DNA of 64,000 nucleotides from Sulfitobacter sp. F26204 (GCF_026410305.1 NZ_JAPMLQ010000001.1:434001-498000), one strand, 5' to 3'; positions 1-9,084 are shown, counted from the first letter of the stretch. Translations and numbers: made by a program. Notes: generated by a model not told the origin, from the letters alone.

Positions 1-498
1 GAACAGGCCGGTGATCACTGTTGCACCCCAGAATGACATCTGGCCCCAGGGCAGAACGTAGCCCATGAACCCGGTTGCCATCATCAGCAAGTAAATCAGC
101 ATGCCGATGATCCATGTCACTTCGCGCGGTGCCTTGTAAGAGCCGTAATAGAGGCCGCGGAAAATGTGGATATAAACAGCGAAAAAGAACAAAGACGCAC
201 CATTTGCGTGAAGATAGCGCAGCATATGACCGCCATTCACGTTGCGCATGATATGTTCAACGCTAGCGAAAGCGTTGTCCACATGCGGCGTGTAATGCAT
301 CGCAAGGACGATGCCGGTCACAATTTGCAGCACCAGACAGAATGCGAGAACGATACCCCAGATCCACATCCAGTTCAGGTTCTTGGGAGTAGGGATCATC
401 AGGGTGTCATACATCAGGCCAACAATCGGCAAACGGCTATGCAGCCACTTTTCGCCTTTGGTCTTTGGCTCGTAATGATCGTGAGGAATACCAGACAT
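1..498 (-). CDS. petB: Cytochrome b of the cytochrome bc1 complex, N-terminal part (runs off the left edge)
   Basis: The reverse strand from the ATG at 498 reads [20 protein letters not shown] and continues in an open frame to the window edge, about 166 residues. This is the N-terminal half of the membrane cytochrome b that carries haems bL and bH and the quinone sites of complex III. The first membrane helices and the region holding the first pair of haem-ligand histidines (RYLHANGAS and [12 protein letters not shown]) are visible. A strong ribosome site (AGGGAGAG) precedes the ATG. It lies 11 bp downstream of the Rieske gene on the same strand, the usual petA-petB-petC order; petC should lie just beyond position 1. 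The end is missing only because the window stops. Confidence 0.96.
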   Translation of the reverse strand, partial: MSGIPHDHYEPKTKGEKWLHSRLPIVGLMYDTLMIPTPKNLNWMWIWGIVLAFCLVLQIVTGIVLAMHYTPHVDNAFASVEHIMRNVNGGHMLRYLHANGASLFFFAVYIHIFRGLYYGSYKAPREVTWIIGMLIYLLMMATGFMGYVLPWGQMSFWGATVITGLF

Positions 499-509
499 CT
501 TGCTCTCCC

Positions 510-1070
510 TTAACCCAGTTTGATCGTGGTTTCATCCACGAATTCGGCCACGGGGACCGGAAGATTTGTCGGCGCAGGCCCTTTGCGGATGCGACCGGCG
601 GTGTCGTAATGTGACCCGTGGCAGGGGCAGAACCAGCCGCCAAAGTCACCCGCATCACCCAAAGGTACACAGCCAAGGTGCGTACAGACACCCATCATGA
701 CCAACCATTCGCCCGCTTCATCCAGCGTGCGGTTTTCGTCCGTTGCAGGGGAATCACCAGAGATGTTTTCGTTTTCGGCACCCTGATCCGGCAGATCAGA
801 CAGTTTGACAGCGCGTGCCGCCGCGATTTCTTCTTCGGTACGACGGCGGATAAATACAGGTTTGCCCAACCATTTGACGGTCATTTGAGTCCCCGGAGCC
901 AGATCGCCAACATCTACGCGAATCGACGAAAGCGCCAAAACATCAGCTGATGGATTCATCTGGTTGACCAAGGGCCAAACCGCGCCAGCAACGGCAACAG
1001 CACCTGTTCCTGCCGTAGCGTAGTACAGGAAATCCCTACGGTTGCCTGCGTGATCTTCTGCGTTGGACAC
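510..1070 (-). CDS. petA: Ubiquinol-cytochrome c reductase Rieske iron-sulfur subunit
   Basis: Encodes the 2Fe-2S subunit that moves electrons from quinol to cytochrome c1. I choose the GTG at 1070 (186 residues, beginning [14 protein letters not shown]) rather than the ATG at 1136, because GGAG lies 7 bases upstream of it and the family starts here. A twin-arginine pair (R11-R12) precedes one hydrophobic anchor, as expected for Tat export. The cluster and disulfide motifs CTHLGC (about 129-134) and CPCHGSH (148-154) are intact. A bacterial insertion between the anchor and the cluster fold is present. It is the first gene of the petABC operon; petB follows after 11 bp. The probable regulators petP and petR lie 13 kb away. 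Confidence 0.97.
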   Translation of the reverse strand: MSNAEDHAGNRRDFLYYATAGTGAVAVAGAVWPLVNQMNPSADVLALSSIRVDVGDLAPGTQMTVKWLGKPVFIRRRTEEEIAAARAVKLSDLPDQGAENENISGDSPATDENRTLDEAGEWLVMMGVCTHLGCVPLGDAGDFGGWFCPCHGSHYDTAGRIRKGPAPTNLPVPVAEFVDETTIKLG

Positions 1071-1149
1071 GTATTTTCTCCAATCTTTAGGGCCGTATTC
1101 CGGCCACCAGTGGTACAGATCGCGCACAGAACGCAACCCAGTTTGAGGA

Positions 1150-1186
1150 GGTATCTAGCCCGCTGACCGCAGTGCGTCTAGATACC
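1150..1186. repeat. 9-bp perfect inverted repeat upstream of petA
   Basis: GGTATCTAG at 1150-1158 is matched by CTAGATACC at 1178-1186, with 19 bases between. It lies 80 bases upstream of the chosen petA start. It could be an operator of the petABC promoter or a transcript hairpin; there is no T-run to make a terminator. The function is not established by sequence. Confidence 0.5.
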
Positions 1187-1249
1187 AATGACGCGCAAAG
1201 GGTCGCAGGGACCGCTTAACAACATGAAAACCTGCCCATTTCAACACCG

Positions 1250-1861
1250 TTATGTGGCTGGAGGGCGGGTTGCCTGCATGGAAGGGCGCGAATCAAATGC
1301 AGTGTACCACGCAGCAAGAGCGTCATTACCATCGCGCCAACCTCGCGCATCATGACGAAAATCAACATAGCCCAGGGCACAGGCAACTGCGATCTGTCCC
1401 ATGTCCAGCGGCCCTTGCAGATGGCTCATCCAGCGGGTGTTCAGGGCGGTACAGGCGCGCGCAATCTTGTCCCATTGGCCATCAACCCATTCGGGCATTC
1501 GCTTGTCTTCGGGCCGCATCCGCCATTCATAAGTCATTAAAAGGGCGGCATCCAGAATGCCATCGGCCGTTGCTTCAATCGTCAGAATATCCCAGTGTCT
1601 TGCGCCCGACCTGTATAATGATCCGCCTGCGCGATCATTGAGATAGGCGCAAATCACCCGACTGTCATAGAGGGCCGGACCGTCGGCCCGTTCCAGCGCC
1701 GGCACCTTGCCCAAGGGATTGCTGGGCAGAAGCGTCTGATCGGGAGACAGGGGCGTGGTTGCCCGTTCTTCCAAAGTGACATCATCCAGTTGCCCTGTTT
1801 CATGCAGAAGCACCATTACTTTGCGCACATAGGGGGAGGTGGGGGAATAGGCCAGTTTCAT
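1250..1861 (-). CDS. Glutathione S-transferase family protein
   Basis: 203 residues with the thioredoxin-like N-terminal half of a GST: the opening MKLAYSPTSPYVRKV carries the active-site serine region, and NPLGKVPALE is the cis-proline segment that binds the glutathione backbone, followed by YDSRVICAYL. The C-terminal helical half is present, so the length is normal. A good ribosome site (AGGAG) precedes the ATG. The family conjugates or reduces substrates with glutathione in the cytoplasm; the substrate cannot be inferred. It is divergent from nothing obvious and lies 61 bp beyond the end of the next minus-strand gene, so it may be cotranscribed with it. Confidence 0.85.
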   Translation of the reverse strand: MKLAYSPTSPYVRKVMVLLHETGQLDDVTLEERATTPLSPDQTLLPSNPLGKVPALERADGPALYDSRVICAYLNDRAGGSLYRSGARHWDILTIEATADGILDAALLMTYEWRMRPEDKRMPEWVDGQWDKIARACTALNTRWMSHLQGPLDMGQIAVACALGYVDFRHDARGWRDGNDALAAWYTAFDSRPSMQATRPPAT

Positions 1862-1921
1862 TGCGGTTTCTCCTGCATTCTATGTCAAAGTATCAACTGC
1901 CCTGCGACCGTGTGCAATCAT

Positions 1922-2544
1922 TCAATGCTTGCCTGGACAATGTATCAGAGCCGCAAGGGCCTCCGTCTCGGCACCAATACCGTTGGCCGGAACTTTATTT
2001 GCCGCTGCCTTTCGGGTTGCATCGGGTTTGTTTTGCCCCAGCTTCCAGGTTCCATCAATTGCGTTCACATTCATCCGGCACGGCACAATCATCCTCATCA
2101 TTCGATCCATGACACCGTCTGACATTTTTCCGGTTTTCCTTGGTTTCTTGGGGATCAGGCGATCTTCATAAAATGCGGATTGTCGGTCCAGCAGATCGTG
2201 CAACTCTTCCTGCGGGCGCAGATAAAGCGTTCCGGTCAGGTGAACCGCGACATAGTTCCAGGTTGGTACCTGATCGATCATGGCGCACCAATCCGGCGAA
2301 ATGTAACTATACGCCCCGCTGACGGCGATCTTGGCGGTCTGAGGTTCCTTCGACGCCCGCATGATCGGGTTTGAGCGCACCAGGTGCAGTTCGATCATTG
2401 CGCCGTCGTCACTTGACAGGAAGGGAACATGGCTCATCAGAGGTCCAACTGTGGCATTGATCGCCAAAACACCAAATCCGCGCTCACATTCAAATCGAAC
2501 GCTCCGCTTTTTACCGGCATCACGAAAATCGGATTGGGATACAT
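1922..2544 (-). CDS. FMN-binding PaiB-family protein with an apparent 5' frameshift
   Basis: The body (ERGFGVLAINATVGPLMSHVPFL and LHLVRSNPI) is that of the FMN-binding split-barrel PaiB-like family, annotated as negative regulators. The frame of the body extends upstream only into sequence antisense to the FMN riboswitch, so the long start at 2662 is not credible. The ATG at 2544 gives MYPNPIF, the expected N-terminus, but in another frame; after it the body frame continues with RDAGKKRS. One missing base in the A4 run at 2525-2528 would join the two. Either the gene is broken by a 1-nt deletion, or this is a sequence error. The C-terminus looks complete. Its placement head to head with riboflavin synthesis fits a flavin-related role, but that is inference. 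Confidence 0.7.
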
Positions 2545-2607
2545 GATCTGGTCTTTCTGATGGGATGTTCACGCTTGTACAGAACGCAATCGCGATGCAG
2601 TGTGCAA

Positions 2608-2746
2608 GCATTCTCAGGGCGGGGTGAAATTCTCCACCGGCGGTAGGAGGGAGCGCCCTCAAGCCCGCGAGCGGCCATTCAGTTGGTGTCAGCAGATCTG
2701 GTCAAATGCCAGAGCCGACGGTCATAGTCCGGATGAAAGAGAATGC
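2608..2746 (+). promoter_or_regulatory. FMN riboswitch (RFN element) upstream of ribH
   Basis: The conserved RFN landmarks occur in order: GGGCGGGGTGAAATTC, CCACCGGCGGTA, AGCCCGCGAGCG, then GAGCCGACGGTCATAGTCC and GGATGAAAGAGAA. The closing helix P1 is perfect: GCATTCTC at 2608-2615 pairs with GAGAATGC at 2739-2746. The ribH start lies 78 bases further on, with a clear ribosome site, so control by FMN is expected at translation or by premature termination. The loop lengths look normal. Confidence 0.95.
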
Positions 2747-2823
2747 GGTTGGATGCGGGGCTTGCCCTTTGTCCAAACGTGATCGCCTTGGGTGGACGTG
2801 TCTGAACCAAAAGGAGATCACAA

Positions 2824-3276
2824 ATGACACTTTCCCCCGGTCCTGCTGCCCCGCGATTCGCTTTTGTAAAAGCGCAATGGCATGCGGACATTGTTGACCG
2901 TTCTCTGAACGGTTTTCTGGAACTGATAGCCGGAGAACAGGTTGATGTTATTGATGTTCCAGGGGCATTCGAACTTCCGTTAATGGCACAGAAACTGGCT
3001 GTGACGGGCAGATACCATGCCATTGTCTGTGCTGCCTTTGTCGTCGATGGCGGGATTTACCGGCATGATTTTGTTGCCAGTGCGGTTGTTAACGGATTGA
3101 TGCGTGTTGGCCTTGATACCGGTTTGCCTGTCCTGTCGGTGTCGCTGACGCCGCATCACTATCAAGAAACTGATCATCACAACGCCATTTACAAAGAGCA
3201 TTTTGTGCAAAAGGGACGCGAGGCTGCACAGGCCGCCCTCGGAATATCTGAGTCCCATCCGGCGGTGAGTGCCTGA
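2824..3276 (+). CDS. ribH: 6,7-dimethyl-8-ribityllumazine synthase, RibH2 type
   Basis: 150 residues. Joins the ribulose-phosphate-derived four-carbon unit to the pyrimidine to make lumazine, the step before riboflavin. PGAFELP (46-52) is the phosphate/substrate loop and H81 in GGIYRHDF is the expected catalytic histidine. The C-terminal half (HHYQETDHHNAIYKEHF) is the form seen in the second lumazine synthase, RibH2, of alphaproteobacteria. AAGGAGA lies 7 bases before the ATG. It is the only gene in its transcription unit and lies under the FMN riboswitch, so it should be repressed when FMN is high. No other rib gene is in the window. Confidence 0.95.
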   Translation: MTLSPGPAAPRFAFVKAQWHADIVDRSLNGFLELIAGEQVDVIDVPGAFELPLMAQKLAVTGRYHAIVCAAFVVDGGIYRHDFVASAVVNGLMRVGLDTGLPVLSVSLTPHHYQETDHHNAIYKEHFVQKGREAAQAALGISESHPAVSA

Positions 3277-3446
3277 ACAGGTGTTTCAGCAGAGCTTGGT
3301 CCAGCGATGGCTGGGTCACGGTTTAACGCAGGATGATACGTTGAAAAACACGCGCTCAAACGATTTGCCAAATGCGGTTCTGGTTGCACGAGATGCGCTG
3401 CCTGCTGACCTCGCGCTGCCTACTGTCTACTGCCTAAGGCATTCGT

Positions 3447-4139
3447 TCAGCCGAGGTATTGTTGTAACTCCGGTGGCGGGTTATCCATCAATTCCCTTGC
3501 AGGTTGCGGCGCTTCCGCTTTGCCCGAACCAACAAATATTACCTGATCCGCGATCCGGCGCACATCTTCTGGGGCATGGGTCACCATAACCAATCCCGCC
3601 CCGGTTTCGGCAACCAGATCTTGCATCAGATCCAGCATCTCATTGCGCAATGCGGGTCCCAATGCGGCAAAAGGTTCGTCCAGCAACACCCAGGGGCGCG
3701 CTTGCACCAATACCCGCGCCAATGCCGCGCGGCTTTGTTGCCCTCCGGATAAAGTGCCGGGTTTCTTGTTGGTCTGATCACTAAGGCCAACCCGCGCCAG
3801 GGCTTTTGAAATGCGTGTTCGATCCTCGTCGGTCAGTCGCAGATCCGGCCTGATGCCCAGCCCGACATTTTGCAGGACGCTGAGATGGGGAAAGAGATTG
3901 TTGTCCTGAAACAGCATTGTCATCGGCCGTCCGCCCGGTTGATGATCGGTGATCTCCTGATCCTGCCAGAACAACCGACCCGAGGTGAGGGGGACAAAGC
4001 CGCATAAAGCGCCTAACAAGGTGGATTTGCCCGCACCGGATGGCCCGATCACTGCATATTTTCGCCCTTTCTGCAGCGACATATCCGCGGTCATCTGGAA
4101 ATCCTCCAGCCTGATTTTTAACTGGTCAAGACGCAGCAT
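3447..4139 (-). CDS. thiQ: Thiamine ABC transporter ATP-binding protein
   Basis: 230 residues, the short ThiQ type without a C-terminal regulatory domain. Walker A is GPSGAGKST (32-40), the signature is LSGGQ (130-134), Walker B is VLLDEPF (151-157) and the H-loop His is about residue 188. It powers uptake of thiamine or its phosphates. The start overlaps the end of thiP by 14 bp, which indicates translational coupling in a thiBPQ operon under the TPP riboswitch at 6.7 kb. It is the last gene of the operon; no strong terminator is seen in the 170 bases before ribH on the other strand. Confidence 0.94.
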   Translation of the reverse strand: MLRLDQLKIRLEDFQMTADMSLQKGRKYAVIGPSGAGKSTLLGALCGFVPLTSGRLFWQDQEITDHQPGGRPMTMLFQDNNLFPHLSVLQNVGLGIRPDLRLTDEDRTRISKALARVGLSDQTNKKPGTLSGGQQSRAALARVLVQARPWVLLDEPFAALGPALRNEMLDLMQDLVAETGAGLVMVTHAPEDVRRIADQVIFVGSGKAEAPQPARELMDNPPPELQQYLG

Positions 4140-5682
4140 ATCTTCTCCCTATCCAGTCACAGACCCAAAAGATTCCCAGCGCCATGATCAACAGCAACAA
4201 GGCCGCACCGGCTGCGGCTTCCATACGGTATGCCCCCATCAAACGGTACATCTGTAATGGGAGCGTAGCACGATCCGCATCAGCGAATAACGTGATCACG
4301 CCCAGATCTCCGGCGGATAGTGCGCCGGTCAGGCCCGCGGCAAATCCGATCTGCGGGGCAAGTCGAGGTAAAATCACCCAGCGCCACAGGGGCCAACCCT
4401 GCACGCCCAGTGTCGCAGAAAGCCGCCCGTAATCCCGCAGTGTGTCGCGCAGGCGCGGTACGAGGATCCGCAGGCAGAAGGGCAGCGCCATCAATGCGTT
4501 GACCAAGGCTGTGACAGGCAAGGCCAAACTGGCTGGATTCATCACCGGATTGATCAGGATAAACCAGCCGGTTCCGATCATTAAGGGAGAGGCGGACAGA
4601 CCCAGAAGCCCGATTGCCTCGACGCTTCCGGTAGGTTTACTTGCAATCCACCCGGCCATTGGTACTGCCAGAAACCCCAGCACAAGAATACTCATTCCCG
4701 CTACACAAAGTGACGCACCCGCTGCTGTCCAAACTGTTTGGGGCAACTGAGGGATGCCGATCAAGCCACGCAGGACGATGGCAAATAACGGCAACAACAA
4801 GAACCCCGAGGCGATCGTGATTACAACCATATCCGATCGACGCTGTACCCTGCTGACCCCGTCCCAGCGTTGCTGCGGGCGGTCCAGCCCGCCACCGACC
4901 GAAATCGTGGGAATGACGCCCAGAGCCACCAGCGCGGCACCGCCCGCCAATGCCAATTGGGCCAAAGACAAAAGCGCAGCGCGCCCAAGATCAAAATCGA
5001 ACCGGAAAGCCTGATAAATTGCCAGTTCCAAGGTCGTTGCCTTTGGTCCGCCTCCGAGAGTCAGAGCAACAGCAAAGCTTGTCAGGCAGATCACGAATAT
5101 CAATGCCGCAACGCCCGGCAGGATCTGACGGATCAAGGGCCACTCGATCACCCGGAAAAATGCCCAAGGTGTCAGGTGCAGTTGCGCGGCCAATCGAAAG
5201 CGCTCGGCTGGTATGGTCTGCCAGCCCTGTAGCAACAGGCGTGTGGCCAGCGGCAAATTAAAGAACACATGCGCCAAGACCACACCTTGCAAACCGTAGA
5301 TTGACAGAGTCGGCAAACCCGCAGACGCCAACACAATATTCAGCCAACCATTTCTGCCGAACACCGATAGCAGGCCCAAGACAGCGACGATCACCGGCAA
5401 GATAAACGGCGCGCCGAGCAACGTAACCAAAAGCCCGCGGCCAAAAAACTGCCGTCGCGCCAATGCCCGTGCCACGGGTATGGCCAACACGACCGAAAAC
5501 ATGGAGGAGAGAAAGGATTGCCAGACCGTGAAGCGCACAGCGGCCCAATCGCCGGTCCCGAAAGACAGTGCAGTTTCAATCCGGGACGCAATGCCAACCC
5601 CGGCGGCCAAGACAACCGCAACCACCAGGATTGCGGCCATCTTTCCCCATTTCCAGGTTACTGGCTTAGTCCGACGCGCCAT
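4126..5682 (-). CDS. thiP: Thiamine ABC transporter permease
   Basis: 518 residues with about twelve hydrophobic segments arranged as two repeated permease halves, each with an EAA-type loop for contact with the ATPase. This fused double permease is usual for the ThiP/FbpB group. The ATG at 5682 lies inside the last 25 bp of thiB, and the end overlaps thiQ, so the three genes form one tightly coupled operon. The N-terminus has a short basic segment and then a membrane helix. Confidence 0.93.
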   Translation of the reverse strand: MARRTKPVTWKWGKMAAILVVAVVLAAGVGIASRIETALSFGTGDWAAVRFTVWQSFLSSMFSVVLAIPVARALARRQFFGRGLLVTLLGAPFILPVIVAVLGLLSVFGRNGWLNIVLASAGLPTLSIYGLQGVVLAHVFFNLPLATRLLLQGWQTIPAERFRLAAQLHLTPWAFFRVIEWPLIRQILPGVAALIFVICLTSFAVALTLGGGPKATTLELAIYQAFRFDFDLGRAALLSLAQLALAGGAALVALGVIPTISVGGGLDRPQQRWDGVSRVQRRSDMVVITIASGFLLLPLFAIVLRGLIGIPQLPQTVWTAAGASLCVAGMSILVLGFLAVPMAGWIASKPTGSVEAIGLLGLSASPLMIGTGWFILINPVMNPASLALPVTALVNALMALPFCLRILVPRLRDTLRDYGRLSATLGVQGWPLWRWVILPRLAPQIGFAAGLTGALSAGDLGVITLFADADRATLPLQMYRLMGAYRMEAAAGAALLLLIMALGIFWVCDWIGRRYAAS

Positions 5683-6641
5683 GCTTCAACCGCTTTATCG
5701 CGCAATGCCACGGCTTCGGTTTCATCATAAAACAGCACCTTTTCGGGCAGCGGCAACTCTGACCATCCTTCAGGCCATTGATCCTGTGCCAAAGCGGAGG
5801 GCAAAGACCAATTCGCAGCCGGGATCATTTTTTGAAACGCTTCGGACATCACATATGTCAGGAAGGTATCCGCCAGTTCCGGCACATCGGTAGAAGAAAC
5901 CTTGGCAACGGTTTCCGTCATGAAATAATGCCCATCCGAAAACAACGCTGCTTTCTTGGTAAAATCCTCCTCGGCAAACATGTGATATGCGGGCGAGGTC
6001 GTGTAGCTTAGGACCATATCCGCTTCACCCTCGGTGAACATACCATAGCTTGAGGACCAGTCTTTGGTCACGGTCAGGATCTTGGGTGCGAGTTTGGCCC
6101 AGGTTTCCTGGGCTTGATCGCCATAGATGGCCTCTACCCACAACGCCAGGGCGAGCCCGGAAATCGAGGTCCTTGGATCCTGTATCACGATCCGCACATC
6201 GTCTGGCAGGTTGATCAGGTCGTCAAAACTTGCCGGCGGCGTTTCCATACGGGTAGTGTCATACATGAATGCAGTATGACCGTAGTTGAAAGGCAGAAAA
6301 GTTTCGTCAGACCATTCAATCGGTAGGGTCAATGCGCTGTTGTCCTGCCCGTGTGGTGCCAAAAGACCCGTTGCACGGGCTTTAGCCGTGACATCAGATG
6401 TCAGCCCCATCACGACATCCGCCTCAATGCGTTTGCCTTCCAGTAGCAAGCGGGGCAACAGATCGCCGGTGGAAAACACCAGATCGCAATCACAGATTGC
6501 TTCGAATTCCTTTTCGATGATCGGGCCGGGGCCCCATTCCGAAGTGAAATAATCTCCCGCATAAACAGTCAATATTGGTGTATCCGCAGCGGCTGCTGAC
6601 GCGGCAATCAGGGTTGTAGCAGCAAGTGTAAGAGCCTTCAT
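5658..6641 (-). CDS. thiB: Thiamine ABC transporter substrate-binding protein
   Basis: 327 residues from the ATG at 6641, chosen because GGAGGATGCC lies directly before it and because it opens with a signal peptide (MKALTLAATTLIAASAAAAD, cleavage near residue 19). The longer open frame up to 6776 crosses the TPP riboswitch and is not coding. The mature protein has the periplasmic binding fold of the thiamine/iron-type solute-binding proteins (LTVYAGDYFTSEWGPGP near the start). It is the first gene of thiBPQ and lies 49 bases after the riboswitch. Confidence 0.95.
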   Translation of the reverse strand: MKALTLAATTLIAASAAAADTPILTVYAGDYFTSEWGPGPIIEKEFEAICDCDLVFSTGDLLPRLLLEGKRIEADVVMGLTSDVTAKARATGLLAPHGQDNSALTLPIEWSDETFLPFNYGHTAFMYDTTRMETPPASFDDLINLPDDVRIVIQDPRTSISGLALALWVEAIYGDQAQETWAKLAPKILTVTKDWSSSYGMFTEGEADMVLSYTTSPAYHMFAEEDFTKKAALFSDGHYFMTETVAKVSSTDVPELADTFLTYVMSEAFQKMIPAANWSLPSALAQDQWPEGWSELPLPEKVLFYDETEAVALRDKAVEAWRVGLSQ

Positions 6642-6689
6642 GGCATCCTCCAAAATGCGGCGTTGAGAAGTATTGGAAGAGTGCCAAAA

Positions 6690-6775
6690 CCTTCCCTCCG
6701 CCGGTGTTAACCGGTTCAGGTTCGACGGGTCAGCTTGCGCTATCTCAGCTCTTTCGAGCCCCCCGAGGTAAGGCA
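6690..6775 (-). promoter_or_regulatory. TPP riboswitch (THI element) upstream of thiB
   Basis: Read on the minus strand, the conserved TPP landmarks appear in order: CTCGGGGGGCTC, CTGAGATAGCGC, GACCCGTCGAACCTGAACC and GGTTAACACCGGCGGAGGGAA. The pyrimidine sensor (CTGAGA) and pyrophosphate sensor helices are both intact. It sits 49 bases before thiB, so high TPP should switch off thiBPQ. Confidence 0.96.
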
Positions 6776-6932
6776 AGGCATAGGCGGGTCGGTTAAGGTT
6801 GGCAAGGTGAAAGGATGAAACGGCCCAAAGGACCCTTCCATTGCAAAGCGAATGACGGCAGGAAATAGTCGTTATTGCCCAGGTGATTCAAAATTGTAAA
6901 ATCCGTGCTTTCATTTTGTTATGGCAACGTGC

Positions 6933-8978
6933 TTACAAATCCTTCACCAAGCGTAGCGCATCATAAATCGCTGCATGGGTGTTGCGGGCGGAAACTGCGT
7001 CGCCAATTCGGAACAATTGGAACGCGCCATTTTCATTCCTCAAAACAGATTGAGTGCCACCTTCGATCAACGCATCATGATCAACCGCGCCCGCGTTCGA
7101 ACTGAGCGGTTTCAGATCAAAATACAAACCATCCAGTGGTAAGGTGCCATAGTTCAGGACGACCTGATCATAATCTCTTTCGGCGGTGTGATCGCTATAG
7201 TCCGTTCCAATGGTCGCCGTCAGTTTGTTGCCATTGCGCACGACGTCCAGCAATCTGCGCGTGACAGTAAAGGTGACATCCTTGTCCTGAAGTGCGCGCA
7301 TGTAAGGGACAAGGTTCATTGCCATGACACCTGAGGCAAATGTACGATCAGGCGTCATGATTTCAACCGTCGCACCGGCGGCAGCCGCGATTTCGGCGGC
7401 TTGCAATCCGGCATGATCGCCACTTTCATCATAGATCAGAATATTCTGCGCAGGCTTGATGTCTCCGGCAATAATATCCCAGGATGTGACAACATTTGAT
7501 GCTTCCTTGCCTGTTTCAAACAATTCGGTGTTTGGCATCCCGCCGGTCGCAATGATCACCACGTCCGGTTTCAGCGCAACAACATCTTCTTCTTCAACCA
7601 AGGTATTGAAATGAAAGGTCACATCGCGGGCCGCGCATTGCGCCATGCGCCATTCGATGATTGAAATCATCTCGCGTCGACGCGCGCTTTGTGCGGTCAG
7701 GCGCACTTGACCGCCGGGCTCTGGCTGGGCTTCAAAGACAACAACTTCGTGACCACGCTCCGCCGCGACGCGCGCCGCCTCAAGGCCGGCTGGCCCTGCG
7801 CCGACGATGACAACCCTGCGTTTTTCGCGTGCGGGCTGGATAGTATGCGGCATGCTGAGTTCTCGTCCCGTTGCCGCGTTATGAATGCAAAGCGCGTCAC
7901 CCGCTTCATATATCCGGTCAAGGCAGTAGGTAGCGCCGACACAGGGGCGAATGTCGTCTTCACGACCTTCCATGATCTTTTTGACGACATGGGGATCGGC
8001 CATATGGGCGCGTGTCATGCCCACCATATCAAGCAGTCCCGCCGCCACTGCATGACGTGCGGTGGCGACATCGGGAATCTTGGCAGCGTGGAACGTCGGC
8101 ATGCCGGTCAGTTTCTTGACCTGCCCCGCGAAATCCAGATGTGGTGCACTCTTCATGCCCTGGATCGGAATCAGATCCGTCATCGCAGGATCGGTGTGAA
8201 TGCGCCCCCGGACAACATTCAGGAAATCAAGCTGGCCGGAATCGGCAAGTATTTGGGAAATTTTCAACCCGTCCTTTTCGGTGATCCCACCTTTTTGTGC
8301 TTCATCAGCGGTGTAGCGGAATCCGACAATAAATTCGTCTCCCACCCGTTTGCGAATGGCTGCCAATACATCAAGTGGAAACCGCATCCGGTTTTCCAGG
8401 GTGTCAGCCCCGTATGGGCCTACAAGGTCATTCGTCAGCGGGGACCAGAATTGGTCAAGCAAATGACCGTAGACTTGCAACTCGATCCCATCCATACCGC
8501 CGGCCTTCATCCGCTCTGCCGCGTCGGCAAAATCGGTGATGATCCGTTCGATGTCCCAATCTTCAATCAGCTTTGGAAAGGCGCGGTGCGCGGGTTCGCG
8601 GTGCTTTGACGAAGAGAGAGAAGGCAACCAGTCGCCTTTGTTCCATGTCGTGCGCCGGCCAAGGTGCGTCAACTGGATCATCACGGCACAGCCGTGTTCA
8701 TGACAGCCGTCACTAAGGTTTTGGATCCATGGAACAACCTCGTCCTTGTAGGCGAGAATGTTGTTGAAGACAGGGGGGCTGTCTCTCGAAACCGCTGCAG
8801 AACCTGCTGTCATGGCCAGCGCCACGCCGGCCTTGGCGCGTTCTTCGTGGTAGGCGCGATACCGATCCTTTGGCATTCCGTCTTCGGGATAGGCGGGTTC
8901 ATGACTTGTCGTCATGATCCGGTTTCTCAAGGTGAGATGTTTCAATTGGAACGGTTGAAGCAACGGATCTTTGGTCAT
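6933..8978 (-). CDS. Old-yellow-enzyme/TMA-dehydrogenase family flavoprotein, probable N-demethylase (DgcA/HpbB-like)
   Basis: 681 residues in two parts: an FMN TIM barrel (about 1-370) and a C-terminal pair of Rossmann domains beginning with VVIVGAGPAGLE (about 389-400). The layout is that of trimethylamine dehydrogenase and of the demethylases for dimethylglycine and N-methylproline; the N-terminal part closely recalls the latter group. The iron-sulfur motif reads C346-VGA-TY-C352-(11)-C364, so the position of the second of four cysteine ligands is Ala349, an unusual feature. It is divergent from a TetR regulator, with a palindrome between them that is a likely operator. The methylated-amine substrate is inferred, not shown. 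Confidence 0.82.
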   Translation of the reverse strand: MTKDPLLQPFQLKHLTLRNRIMTTSHEPAYPEDGMPKDRYRAYHEERAKAGVALAMTAGSAAVSRDSPPVFNNILAYKDEVVPWIQNLSDGCHEHGCAVMIQLTHLGRRTTWNKGDWLPSLSSSKHREPAHRAFPKLIEDWDIERIITDFADAAERMKAGGMDGIELQVYGHLLDQFWSPLTNDLVGPYGADTLENRMRFPLDVLAAIRKRVGDEFIVGFRYTADEAQKGGITEKDGLKISQILADSGQLDFLNVVRGRIHTDPAMTDLIPIQGMKSAPHLDFAGQVKKLTGMPTFHAAKIPDVATARHAVAAGLLDMVGMTRAHMADPHVVKKIMEGREDDIRPCVGATYCLDRIYEAGDALCIHNAATGRELSMPHTIQPAREKRRVVIVGAGPAGLEAARVAAERGHEVVVFEAQPEPGGQVRLTAQSARRREMISIIEWRMAQCAARDVTFHFNTLVEEEDVVALKPDVVIIATGGMPNTELFETGKEASNVVTSWDIIAGDIKPAQNILIYDESGDHAGLQAAEIAAAAGATVEIMTPDRTFASGVMAMNLVPYMRALQDKDVTFTVTRRLLDVVRNGNKLTATIGTDYSDHTAERDYDQVVLNYGTLPLDGLYFDLKPLSSNAGAVDHDALIEGGTQSVLRNENGAFQLFRIGDAVSARNTHAAIYDALRLVKDL

Positions 8979-9068
8979 TGAAAACGTCTCGCTTTTTCAG
9001 GCTGATCAGCGCCCTGTGATGGCTGGGCAAAATGGATTGGCAAGTGATTTATTCAAGCTGACTTTTAA

Positions 9069-9084
9069 TTGACATTCATGTCAA
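9069..9084. promoter_or_regulatory. Palindrome TTGACA-N4-TGTCAA between flavoprotein and TetR genes
   Basis: TTGACATTCATGTCAA lies in the 124-bp divergent region, 19 bases before the TetR start. The left arm is also a perfect -35 hexamer, with TAATGT 16 bases further on, so a repressor bound here would cover the promoter. This is a likely operator for the adjacent TetR protein controlling itself and the flavoprotein gene. Confidence 0.5.

Noticed and set aside
2545..2662. N-terminal extension of the PaiB-like gene to the start at 2662
   Set aside because: It is the reverse complement of the FMN riboswitch and lacks similarity to the family; the MYPNPIF start at 2544 is expected.
6642..6776. 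N-terminal extension of thiB
   Set aside because: It crosses the TPP riboswitch, and a signal peptide with a strong ribosome site starts at 6641.
7689..8609. 306-codon open frame antisense to the demethylase-like gene
   Set aside because: Opposite a well-supported flavoprotein; no motif.
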